Positions 47,123 through 55,005 of a stretch of 64,000 nucleotides of DNA are shown here, piece by piece. The stretch is taken from positions 1,178,001-1,242,000 of the forward strand of contig NZ_CP186925.1 of NCBI RefSeq assembly GCF_049562855.1. The letters run 5' to 3'. A program made the position numbers and the translations under genes. The notes beneath the pieces were generated by a model. That model was not told where the DNA came from and made no database searches. It was given only the letters and a program-made list of their open reading frames with translations. Position 1 is the stretch's first letter, and every line of letters starts with the position of its first letter. The stretch comes from Ruminococcus_C callidus. GTDB taxonomy: Bacteria > Bacillota > Clostridia > Oscillospirales > Ruminococcaceae.

Positions 47123-48283
47123 TGTATGTGTTAAAATGAGGTGAGCCAAAAAAAGAAGAAATTCCAGCCGAGATATGGTATAATGAATTTACCACAAAAC
47201 AAAACACCAACTCGGAGGAATTTCTAATGAATATTATAGCACAAGAAGCAAAGAAACGTCAAGCGGTAGTAAAGCTTGCAAATAGAAAAGGAAAAAGTTA
47301 TGCAAGCCGAAAATATGGAGTAAGCTTGTCAAGCGTAAAACGATGGTGCAAAAGGTATGATGGCACATGGCAGTCACTTGCGGAGAAATCACACAGACCA
47401 CACAGTCATCCAAAACGCCATACAGCAAGCGAGGAACAGCTGATATTAAAATGCTTTCAAGAGAAATTTCTGAGATATGGCTGGGATGGTGTGTATGATG
47501 AAGCAATCAAAAAGGGATACACACGCAGTTTCAGCGGCATGGTATATGCAGCGAAGCGAATGGGATTAGGGGGAAGAGCCACAGATAAAAAGCCGCCCAG
47601 AAAGCATGACCGACGTTATCCTGAGCTTCTTGTTCCGGGGAAAAAGGTTCAGATAGATGTAAAAGAAGTACCATATCATTGCCTTAGGGGTGCATTAAAG
47701 CGTGATGGAAAGCATCTGTATCAATGGACAGCGATAGATGAATGTACAAGAATACGCTTCATATACGGCTTTGAAGAGCATACGCCCGAAAATACAGTAA
47801 AGTTCTTCAAAATGCTTCAAAAGGTATTTCCGTTTAAAATACAGACGATTCAAACAGACAATGGAACAGAGTTTACTTACAAATACATAAGTGATACCGA
47901 AGAATGTCCATTTGACAAAGCATTAAAAGAAGCGGGAATAGAGCATAAGCTTATTCCACCAAGAACGCCTTGGCATAATGGCAAGGTTGAACGAAGTCAC
48001 AGAAATGATCAGAGATATTTTTATGATTGGGAGCATTTTAGAAGTCTTGAGGAATTTAATGATAAACTGCATAAACATCTTTTATGGAGTAATAGAAAAT
48101 CCATGAGAACACTTGGAAGAAAAAGTCCTGTTCAGCTTTTGAAAGAGAAGCTGAAGGCGTGATCGCCGTTTTATGAAATCCTTTTTCATTCCGCTACGCT
48201 CCACTTCAAAGAATTTCATAAAACATTGTACCTTATCTCTGGCATCTTTTCATCCAATGGGTCACATCTATTGACAACGCAGA
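47123..48283 (+). mobile_element. IS481-like insertion sequence, about 1.16 kb
   Basis: One transposase gene between imperfect inverted ends (AAAATGAGGTGAGCC near the left end, CAATAGATGTGACCC when the right end is reversed, 10 of 15 matching). The unit has clearly lower G+C than its surroundings and its own extended -10 promoter (TGGTATAAT near 47174). It is bracketed by a 25-bp direct repeat and interrupts the 3' end of the neighbouring membrane protein gene. The exact ends are uncertain by a few bases. Confidence 0.8.
47227..48162 (+). CDS. IS481-family DDE transposase
   Basis: A 311-residue transposase with an N-terminal helix-turn-helix (SYASRKYGVSLSSVKRWCKR) and an rve-type integrase core. 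The catalytic triad is Asp in VQIDVKEV, Asp in IQTDNGTEF and Glu in HNGKVERSH. GGAGG lies 8 bases before ATG 47227. A/T-rich codon use differs from neighbouring genes and points to recent arrival. The frame is intact, so the element may still be active. Confidence 0.93.
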   Translation: MNIIAQEAKKRQAVVKLANRKGKSYASRKYGVSLSSVKRWCKRYDGTWQSLAEKSHRPHSHPKRHTASEEQLILKCFQEKFLRYGWDGVYDEAIKKGYTRSFSGMVYAAKRMGLGGRATDKKPPRKHDRRYPELLVPGKKVQIDVKEVPYHCLRGALKRDGKHLYQWTAIDECTRIRFIYGFEEHTPENTVKFFKMLQKVFPFKIQTIQTDNGTEFTYKYISDTEECPFDKALKEAGIEHKLIPPRTPWHNGKVERSHRNDQRYFYDWEHFRSLEEFNDKLHKHLLWSNRKSMRTLGRKSPVQLLKEKLKA

Positions 48284-48794
48284 TTTTTTCAAAAAATATT
48301 TCTTTTTCCAAAAAATCGACAAGCTTATCACTGCCAACATACTCTTTGCCGGAAACGATGCGGAGTTTTCCGCTGGGAAAAGTCAATGTGTAGACAGCAC
48401 CTTTTTGTTGAACCGAAATCAGTTCTGCCCAGCGGTAGACCTGCTTTTTCCCGAAAATGCCGTGCTTTTCCACAAATGTATCTGTGTAAAAGATGCGGTA
48501 ATTGCGTCTGAACAGCATGCAGAAAATACCCGAAAGGCTGATGAGCAGAAACAGGACACCGCAAGTGAAAGAATCCCAATCCGTCATGCCGTCAGCCCAA
48601 ATAACAATGCTGAGAACGCCAAACGCCGCAAAACAGATAAACCAGATGCCTCCGGCAATACTGAAAGCTTTAGAAACTCTCACGCATTTCCGATAAGAAT
48701 TTTCTTCGTTTTCTCTGTCGATATATTTGTTTGTCCATTTGTCAAACAGCTTCGACAACAGTGCAGAAATGGCGTGGGAAAACAGAGAGATCAT
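48216..48794 (-). CDS. Membrane protein with PH-like domain, C-terminus altered by the IS
   Basis: A 192-residue protein with two hydrophobic segments (AGGIWFICFAAFGVLSIVIW and CGVLFLLISLSGIFCMLF) followed by a small beta domain (YRIFYTDTFVEKHGIFGKKQ) like bacterial PH domains. The function is unknown. Its last residues after LEKEIFFEK (ICVVNRCDPLDEKM and following) are encoded by the end of the IS element. Joining the two copies of the 25-bp repeat would give EKEIFFEKKA and a TGA stop, probably the original end. ATG 48794 follows GGGAGG and overlaps the stop of the FliB-like gene. Confidence 0.78.
   Translation of the reverse strand: MISLFSHAISALLSKLFDKWTNKYIDRENEENSYRKCVRVSKAFSIAGGIWFICFAAFGVLSIVIWADGMTDWDSFTCGVLFLLISLSGIFCMLFRRNYRIFYTDTFVEKHGIFGKKQVYRWAELISVQQKGAVYTLTFPSGKLRIVSGKEYVGSDKLVDFLEKEIFFEKICVVNRCDPLDEKMPEIRYNVL
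48284..48308. repeat. 25-bp direct repeat, right of the IS element
   Basis: Identical to 47098-47122. On the minus strand it encodes EKEIFFEK of the membrane protein, showing that this copy belongs to the pre-insertion gene. Confidence 0.85.
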
Positions 48795-49834
48795 TGGACA
48801 CCTCCCAGCGAAGCGAAATATGCACGGAACGCCGCCGGAGAAAAAGCAGCGTTGGTTTCCAGCTGCCATTCCAGTTCTTCCAGATTGTTCTCGTCATATT
48901 CGATTTCCTTAACGAAAAGCTGCCAGATTCGCAGCCGCTGTTCTGCGGTATGAAATCCCAGCCGTCTGCTGTATAAGAGCACCACGCACACAGAAAACGC
49001 CGCCATTTGCAACGGTAAAATTTCTGCTTCTGGAGTTTCGGCATATGCCGCACGGAGATAATACCGGTATAGCATATCCATTGTAAACAGCCGAATTTCT
49101 TGATCCAGTGCAGGCGTGTATGCCAAAAGATTTTCCGGTTCCGGTGCATTTGCAGCCTGTTCCAGCATCTGCTTCCAGTCCGAAGTCAGCACTTCACAGG
49201 ATCGCAAAAAGGACAAAACAGATTCTTCCATGCAGGGAACAGCCGCCGGTTCCTGCGAAACACCTGCCCATTGTTCCGCAAGTGTCAGACAGGCGGACAG
49301 CTGTGCACAGGCAGAAGCAGAATCGTCCTGTAACCGAAAAAATAATGCTTGTCGTTGTTCTTGTAACCGCCGCATGTTCGCCGCTGCATATTCCGGCGGT
49401 TCCTCTGTCATTGCCGGAGAACTGCGTTCTGTCAGCTGCCACTGCTTCGGTGTCATCGAAAACAGCAGCCTTGCCGCTTCCGGACAGGCGGGGGAGATGT
49501 CAAACTCGATAAAATCCCCGTAGTCCTGCGTGATGCGGGGGAACAGCCGGCAAGTTTCGCACAGGGCATCTTCTCCCAATTCCCCGTGAATATCGCAAAG
49601 CTGCTGTGCATTCCAAAAAGGACAGCGACTGTTGTGTTCCTGAAAAACGATGTCACCGTCTGCATCGGTAATCATTGCCTGCCGCAGCCGTTCTCCCAGC
49701 GTGCCGGAAACAGAACGGTATCTCTCCGCAGATGCCGTGTCCACAACGATTTCCCATTCCTTGCAGCAGCTGTCCGGACAGGCTCCGGCAATGCAGTGAA
49801 ACGCCGCATAATGGGACGGGTAGATTTCTCTCAT
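48791..49834 (-). CDS. FliB-like (flagellin lysine-N-methylase domain) protein
   Basis: A 347-residue protein with the Cys-rich N-terminal signature of the FliB/YkgJ group: CIAGACPDSCCKEW, then CPFWNAQQLCDIHG and LCETCRLFPRITQ, which could hold an Fe-S cluster or zinc. In Salmonella FliB methylates flagellin, but many non-motile clostridia have homologues of unknown role, and no flagellar gene is in this window. ATG 49834 is preceded by AGGAGG. The gene is coupled (ATGA) to the membrane protein that follows. Confidence 0.85.
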   Translation of the reverse strand: MREIYPSHYAAFHCIAGACPDSCCKEWEIVVDTASAERYRSVSGTLGERLRQAMITDADGDIVFQEHNSRCPFWNAQQLCDIHGELGEDALCETCRLFPRITQDYGDFIEFDISPACPEAARLLFSMTPKQWQLTERSSPAMTEEPPEYAAANMRRLQEQRQALFFRLQDDSASACAQLSACLTLAEQWAGVSQEPAAVPCMEESVLSFLRSCEVLTSDWKQMLEQAANAPEPENLLAYTPALDQEIRLFTMDMLYRYYLRAAYAETPEAEILPLQMAAFSVCVVLLYSRRLGFHTAEQRLRIWQLFVKEIEYDENNLEELEWQLETNAAFSPAAFRAYFASLGGVQ

Positions 49835-49887
49835 AACACATTCCTCCTGATAAAGGCATTATAGCACGTGGCAATTGCCTTTGTCAA

Positions 49888-50059
49888 GGCAACACCGCAC
49901 AAAGATTGTGCGACAGATGCGTCGTCAAATTTTTCGTCAGATGAAACAAAAAGCGGAGTGAATACTTGATGTATTCACGAGCATTTTTGTGAAATATGAC
50001 GGGAAATTTGCAAGCAGATGGCGTGCAAAGTCGCCAGGCGGGCTTTGTGCGGTGTTGCC
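49888..50059. mobile_element. Palindromic MITE-like element, A type, 172 bp
   Basis: Arms GGCAACACCGCACAAAG and CTTTGTGCGGTGTTGCC pair perfectly, with the sixth base changed in both arms relative to the copy at 52081. Flanked by TCAA at 49884-49887 and 50060-50063. It fills most of the gap between the FliB-like gene and the terminator of the second GH5 gene. Confidence 0.92.
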
Positions 50060-50078
50060 TCAACTGTCCAGACAACAC

Positions 50079-50113
50079 AAAAGGCACTATGCTTCTGCAC
50101 AGTGCCTTTTTGT
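50079..50113. terminator. Terminator of the second GH5-dockerin gene
   Basis: AAGGCACT and AGTGCCTT (8 bp) around 12 bases, with A and T flanks on both sides, so it can work in either direction. Confidence 0.8.
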
Positions 50114-50131
50114 CGTTAGATTATAAAATAT

Positions 50132-51913
50132 TTATGCGTTTTCCAGAGACATCTGACGCAGACGGGACAGATCCAGACCGTTTACTGCTTCGTCCGTGTT
50201 TACATCTGCACAATTGTAAGCCTCTTTTGTCAGAGTGACTTCACCCAGCAGGTACTTTTGCAGCAGAACAACGTCTACAACAGTGACTTTATTATCCAGA
50301 TTGACATCACCCGGCAGATGCTGATCTGGCTTTTCCGGAACGTCGGGGTCAGTTACCAGTTCAGCAGCTGCGATTGAAGAGATCTGATAAATAGTCATAT
50401 TCACACCGGCACGGGCAAACAGATGTGCAGCTGTGCTCAGATCGCTGCCCCAAGCCTTTGTGATCGCTTCGTGAGAATAGTAAGCGATACCAGCTTCCTC
50501 GTCAATGTCATACGCGTTGATTTCTGTCCAGTTGCCCCAGCTGTCGTTGCACAGTGCCAGAATCGGAGCCGCACCGCCGGTATAGCGAATGGCAATTTCG
50601 CGGTTCTCGGAAATCTGCTCTGCCGTGATATTCAGTCCCGGTGTGCAGTTGCCGCCATTGCCGTCCGAAGCGTCCAGGACCAGACCGCTGGCATTCTCAT
50701 AAATGTTGTCGCCGCTGTTGATGTCTGCATGTTTCCATGTAGGCAGGTGGCTTTCGCTGCCCCAGACAATGCTGTTGTCCTGCATCACAGTCATCATAGC
50801 ATCAACAACCGGTTCAGAAGCCTCATACCAAGTGTTGTTGCTGCGGTCTACATAGCCGTGAGCCTCTGAAGCAGATGTGGAATTGGTGATAGCATTGTTG
50901 TCCCAAAGCACGCAGGGAATTCCCAGCTTTTTCGTCCATGTCAGATAATAGGTTGCCCAGTCGCATCTTGCGGCAGTATTGTTAAAGTTGGAAGCACTGA
51001 ATTCGCCCAGTACCACCGGAATATCCTTGTCTGTGAAATAGTACCGGATGTCAGAGAACAGCGTATCCAGATCACTCTGATAGTTGCCGGAGAAAGTGGT
51101 GTGGTCACCATCGCCCATGGCAAATGCATAAGGGGTGTACGCATGGAGCGAAACTGCCACATAGTCATCGTCCGGCACGTCCAGAGCAGAGTAGGAACTT
51201 GCGTATGCCGAAGCGGCATAGGACGGGATCATCAGCAGACGGGTGTTCTGATAAGGAGAATCAATGGAACGTACCGTTTCCACGAAATCGTTGTCCAGCT
51301 TGTTGACTACTTCATAGCATTCCGCGTTGCCCTGCCATTCGTAGGAAGCTCCGGTCTGTCGCGGTTCGTTCATGCCCTCGAAGATCAGATGCTGGTCGTA
51401 ATCCTTGAAGTAGGTGGCGATCTGTACCCACATCTGCTTCAGCCGTTCGGACATTTCCTCATAAGCAGTGGGAAAGTCAGAACGATTGATCCACTCCTCG
51501 TGGTGCAGATTCAGAATGACATACATATCCTGATTATAGGCGTAGTCCACTACTTCCTTGACACGCTGCAACCACTGCTCGCTGATTGTGTAAACAGGCT
51601 TGCCGTTTTCGTCAGTAGTCGTTGTGACATTCTGATACCATGTGGTGGGAACACGAATGGTGTTGAATCCCTTTGCCTTGACGGTGTCGATCAGTTCCTG
51701 CGTAACTCTGGGATTGCCCCAGCTGGTTTCACCGCTGTATCCGGTGGAATCCAGAGAGTTGCCAATGTTCCAGCCGATCGTCATGTTTTCCGTAATATCA
51801 TCGGCGGTCATGGTTCCCTCAGCGGAAGCGGTTGTCTGGAAAAATGTCATGCCGGAAAGCAGCATGACTGCGGCAGTACCGGCAGCAAATAACTTGCGAA
51901 ACTGAAATAGCAT
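50132..51913 (-). CDS. Secreted GH5 endoglucanase with beta-module and type I dockerin
   Basis: A 593-residue cellulosomal enzyme. The signal peptide ends near residue 30 (TTASAEG). The GH5 domain (about residues 35-370) has the subfamily 4-like start ITENMTIGWNIGNSLD, the acid/base Glu in IFEGMNEPR and the nucleophile Glu in VVLGEFSAS. Residues about 385-515 form a beta-rich module (WGNWTEINAYDIDEEAG, INAYD) that looks like a carbohydrate-binding module I cannot assign. The dockerin follows (GDVNLDNKVTVVDVVLL and ADVNTDEAVNGLDLSRL). ATG 51913 follows AAGGAGG. Confidence 0.95.
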   Translation of the reverse strand: MLFQFRKLFAAGTAAVMLLSGMTFFQTTASAEGTMTADDITENMTIGWNIGNSLDSTGYSGETSWGNPRVTQELIDTVKAKGFNTIRVPTTWYQNVTTTTDENGKPVYTISEQWLQRVKEVVDYAYNQDMYVILNLHHEEWINRSDFPTAYEEMSERLKQMWVQIATYFKDYDQHLIFEGMNEPRQTGASYEWQGNAECYEVVNKLDNDFVETVRSIDSPYQNTRLLMIPSYAASAYASSYSALDVPDDDYVAVSLHAYTPYAFAMGDGDHTTFSGNYQSDLDTLFSDIRYYFTDKDIPVVLGEFSASNFNNTAARCDWATYYLTWTKKLGIPCVLWDNNAITNSTSASEAHGYVDRSNNTWYEASEPVVDAMMTVMQDNSIVWGSESHLPTWKHADINSGDNIYENASGLVLDASDGNGGNCTPGLNITAEQISENREIAIRYTGGAAPILALCNDSWGNWTEINAYDIDEEAGIAYYSHEAITKAWGSDLSTAAHLFARAGVNMTIYQISSIAAAELVTDPDVPEKPDQHLPGDVNLDNKVTVVDVVLLQKYLLGEVTLTKEAYNCADVNTDEAVNGLDLSRLRQMSLENA

Positions 51914-51994
51914 AGTTTTCCTCCTTGGAACGTGTTCTTTTCACACATCATTTTTCATCAAACGAAATGCCGGAAAAACGGCATATTTTCTTTT

Positions 51995-52023
51995 ATTATA
52001 TCATGAAGGAATGGAAAAGTCAA
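51995..52023 (-). promoter_or_regulatory. Promoter of the second GH5-dockerin gene
   Basis: TTGACT (52023-52018), 17-bp spacer, TATAAT (52000-51995), identical in boxes and spacing to the first GH5 promoter. The leader carries the hairpin ATGCCG/CGGCAT. Confidence 0.87.
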
Positions 52024-52080
52024 TAGATTTTGATTCACTTTCACAATTTTTTCTGTACAAATTTGCAGTAGCATTCTTAG

Positions 52081-52252
52081 GGCAATACCGCACAAAGATT
52101 GTGCGACAGATGCGTCGTCAAATTTTTCGTCAGATGAAACAAAAAGCGGAGTGAATACTGGATGTATTCACGAGCATTTTTGTGAAATATGACGGGAAAT
52201 TTGCAAGCAGATGGCGTGCAAAGTCGCCAGACGCTCTTTGTGCGGTATTGCC
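52081..52252. mobile_element. Palindromic MITE-like element, A type, 172 bp
   Basis: Perfect 17-bp arms GGCAATACCGCACAAAG; flanked by TTAG at 52077-52080 and 52253-52256. It lies in the gap upstream of the second GH5 promoter. Confidence 0.92.
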
Positions 52253-52267
52253 TTAGCGAATATTGAC

Positions 52268-52304
52268 AAAAGCACCGGACGAAATCGCTCCGTCCGGTGC
52301 TTTT
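52268..52304. terminator. Terminator of the Nudix gene
   Basis: A 14-bp inverted repeat (AAAAGCACCGGACG and its complement) around a 9-base loop; it can act in both directions. Confidence 0.87.
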
Positions 52305-52343
52305 GCGGAATGTTCTTTTTGAATATGTTCCTGTTGGCAGCTG

Positions 52344-52760
52344 CTACAGTTCACGATCAAACAAGAATTGAAACAGCACAGGCGTAATGGCAGGATAGGT
52401 CAGATTGTCAGGCAGCGAGGAGAACGCCTTTCGTTCTGCCATTTCACTTTCGGGAATGTCGGAAAATTGCCGAATCACCGCATGGAATACAACGCCGTTG
52501 GCACCATGCAGAGTATTTTCGTCCCAGGCACGATAATCGCAAATTGGTTCGATGTCAAAATCTACGGCACCAGACTCCTCAAACAGCTCTCGTTTTGCTG
52601 CTTCCAGCGGTGTTTCTCCGGCTTCAATATGACCGCCCTGCGTTTCCCATGTGGTTCGTTCCTTGTGCCGGCTCAAAATCATTTTTCCATGGCTCTCGGA
52701 AAGGATGACCACATACTTGTAATTTTTCAGAGCATTTATCTCGTAGGTCTTACAACGCAT
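52344..52760 (-). CDS. Nudix hydrolase
   Basis: A 138-residue nucleoside diphosphate-X hydrolase. The Nudix box is complete: GHIEAGETPLEAAKREL followed by FEESG. The substrate is not predictable. ATG 52760 is just after the acyl-CoA synthetase stop with no good ribosome binding site, so it is probably translated by coupling. It is last in the iorA-iorB-synthetase-Nudix transcript, ended by a strong hairpin. Confidence 0.9.
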   Translation of the reverse strand: MRCKTYEINALKNYKYVVILSESHGKMILSRHKERTTWETQGGHIEAGETPLEAAKRELFEESGAVDFDIEPICDYRAWDENTLHGANGVVFHAVIRQFSDIPESEMAERKAFSSLPDNLTYPAITPVLFQFLFDREL

Positions 52761-52762
52761 AA

Positions 52763-54397
52763 TCAGCTTTGATTTTCCTTTTCGATCAGATAATCGCCGC
52801 AGTACATCTTCCGCAGCTTCGGCTTCTCGATTTTGCCGGTCGCGTTGCGGGGAACCGGTGCGAAAATGATTTTCCGCGGTCGTTTATAGCGGGGCATGCC
52901 CATGCAGAATTCGTTAACTTCCGCCTCGGTGCATTCCACGCCCTGCTTTAGTTCCACAATTGCCGCAGCAATTTCGCCCAGCCGCTTGTCCGGCAGTCCG
53001 ATCACAGCCACGTCCTTGATCTTGTCAAACTTGCTCATAAAGTTTTCGATCTCTACCGGATAAATATTTTCGCCGCCGCTGATAACCACGTCTTTTTTCC
53101 GGTCTACAAGGAAGTAGAATCCGTCCTCGTCCTGCCGTGCCATGTCACCGGTCCAGAGCCAGCCGTCGTGCAGAACTTCCGCGGTCGCTTCGGGATTGTT
53201 GTAGTAGCATTTCATAACGCCGGGACCCTTGACTGCCAATTCGCCGACTTCACCCTGTGCCACCGGTTCTCCGTTTTCGTCAATGATCCGGACTTCCCAG
53301 CCATAGCCCGGAATGCCAATTGCTCCTACCTTATGAATATTTTCCAGTCCCAGATGCACGCAGCCCGGACCAATGGATTCGCTCAGACCATAGTTGGTGT
53401 CGTACATATGATTCGGGAAATATTCTTTCCAGCGTTTGATCAGACTCTGGGGGACAGGCTGTGCACCGATATGCATCAGCCGCCACTGGGAGAGTTCATA
53501 GTTTTCCAGACGGACAGAGCCGTTGTCCAATGCTTCCAGAATGTCCAGTGCCCACGGCACCAGCAGCCAGACAATGGTACACTTTTCACGGGAAATAGTT
53601 TCCAGAATGGTTTCCGGATTGACTCCTTTCAGAAGCACTGCACGTCCGCCGGTGAGCAGGCTGCCGAACCAGTGCATCTTGGCACCGGTGTGATACAGCG
53701 GCGGAATACACAGAAAGACATCGTCCTTGGTCTGGTGATGATGATTCTGCTCTACCTTGCAGGCGTGCATCAGGCTTTCGTGGTTGTGAAGAATTGCTTT
53801 CGGGAAACCAGTCGTACCGGAGGAGAAATAAATGGCAGCGTCGTCCTCATCTGTTAGCGGTACTCCGGGGGAGATGCTGGCACAGTTGGAGGTCAGCTTG
53901 TCATAGTCCTCTGCAAACGAGGGGCAGTCGCCGCCGACATAAAAGAGGATTCGCTTCTTGCTGATCGATTCTGCAATGGTTTCAATTCGTCCGATAAATT
54001 CCGGACCAAACACCAGTACATCGGCTTCTGCAAGGTCCAGACAATATTCGATTTCTTCCGCACTGTACCGGAAATTCATGGGCACTGCCAGAGCACCGGT
54101 TTTCAGCGTGCCGAAATAAATGGGCAGCCACTCCAAACAGTTCATCAGCAGAATTGCCACCTTGTCGCCCTTTTTCACGCCGCGGCTCATGAGCAGCTGT
54201 GCAAAACGGTTTGCCTTTTCGTCAAAGACATGCCATGTGATTTCCCGACGATACCAGAAAGACGAGGTAGGCTGGATCAGGTCGTAGTCCTTCCAGAGCA
54301 CCCGTCGTGTTTCCTGTACCTGCGGATTTACTTCTACCAGTGCCACATCATTGCCGTACTTTCTGGCGTTTTCTTCCAATAATTCTGTGATCGGCAT
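52763..54397 (-). CDS. AMP-dependent acyl-CoA synthetase
   Basis: A 544-residue adenylate-forming enzyme. The P-loop motif IYFSSGTTGFPKAI, the adenylate motif LSESIGPG, the WLWTGDMARQDEDGF region and the C-terminal RKKDVVISGGENIYP with PRNATGKIEKPKLRK (catalytic Lys) are all present. It follows the two subunits of indolepyruvate oxidoreductase by 5 bases, so its natural substrate is probably an aryl acid such as phenylacetate or indoleacetate. This matches the known ability of ruminal bacteria to make aromatic amino acids from arylacetates, but the substrate is inferred from context. Confidence 0.9.
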   Translation of the reverse strand: MPITELLEENARKYGNDVALVEVNPQVQETRRVLWKDYDLIQPTSSFWYRREITWHVFDEKANRFAQLLMSRGVKKGDKVAILLMNCLEWLPIYFGTLKTGALAVPMNFRYSAEEIEYCLDLAEADVLVFGPEFIGRIETIAESISKKRILFYVGGDCPSFAEDYDKLTSNCASISPGVPLTDEDDAAIYFSSGTTGFPKAILHNHESLMHACKVEQNHHHQTKDDVFLCIPPLYHTGAKMHWFGSLLTGGRAVLLKGVNPETILETISREKCTIVWLLVPWALDILEALDNGSVRLENYELSQWRLMHIGAQPVPQSLIKRWKEYFPNHMYDTNYGLSESIGPGCVHLGLENIHKVGAIGIPGYGWEVRIIDENGEPVAQGEVGELAVKGPGVMKCYYNNPEATAEVLHDGWLWTGDMARQDEDGFYFLVDRKKDVVISGGENIYPVEIENFMSKFDKIKDVAVIGLPDKRLGEIAAAIVELKQGVECTEAEVNEFCMGMPRYKRPRKIIFAPVPRNATGKIEKPKLRKMYCGDYLIEKENQS

Positions 54398-54402
54398 ATT
54401 CG

Positions 54403-55005
54403 TTACTCCTGTCCTTGTTCTGTATGGTTTCCGTTATATGCATAGCCAGTGAGAAATGCCTTCTGGTTGATGTCAATGGTTTTCGGCGGCACAGTATCTG
54501 CAATGACCTGTAACCATTCTTCTTTGGAGAAGTGCATGTGCTGTGCAGCTACGCCCAGAATGATCGTGTTGAATACCCGTGCATTGCCCAGCTTCAGAGC
54601 CTCGGCGGTAGCATCTACTGCCAGCACATTGTATTTTTTGCTCAGCTCCTCCAGAATGTGTTCCGGATACTCTGCGGCACCGATCACCACCGGCATCGGA
54701 TCAATGCGGGTGTCGTTTACGATAATGGCACCGCCCTTTTTCAGGAAGTGTGCATACCGCAGTGCTTCCAGCCGTTCAAAAGCGATCAGAATGTCTGCCT
54801 GTCCTTCTTCTACGATCGGTTCTGCCACAGATTCGCCGTAGCGGACAAATGTTACTACGCTGCCGCCACGCTGTGCCATGCCATGCACTTCCGAAAGCTT
54901 TACATCATAGCCGCCAGTCAGTGCAATCTTTCCCAGCACGCGGCTGGTCAGCAGGGTGCCCTGTCCGCCGACACCTACGATCATAATATTGATAGTCTGC
55001 ATCAT
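54403..55005 (-). CDS. iorB: Indolepyruvate:ferredoxin oxidoreductase, beta subunit
   Basis: Gamma-domain subunit (200 residues) of the enzyme that interconverts aryl-pyruvates and aryl-acyl-CoA with ferredoxin. IMIVGVGGQGTLLTSRVL and EVHGMAQRGGSVVTFVR are typical. ATG 55005 follows GGAGG at 6 bases and overlaps the iorA stop (ATGA); the open frame further upstream is not coding. Confidence 0.93.
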   Translation of the reverse strand: MMQTINIMIVGVGGQGTLLTSRVLGKIALTGGYDVKLSEVHGMAQRGGSVVTFVRYGESVAEPIVEEGQADILIAFERLEALRYAHFLKKGGAIIVNDTRIDPMPVVIGAAEYPEHILEELSKKYNVLAVDATAEALKLGNARVFNTIILGVAAQHMHFSKEEWLQVIADTVPPKTIDINQKAFLTGYAYNGNHTEQGQE

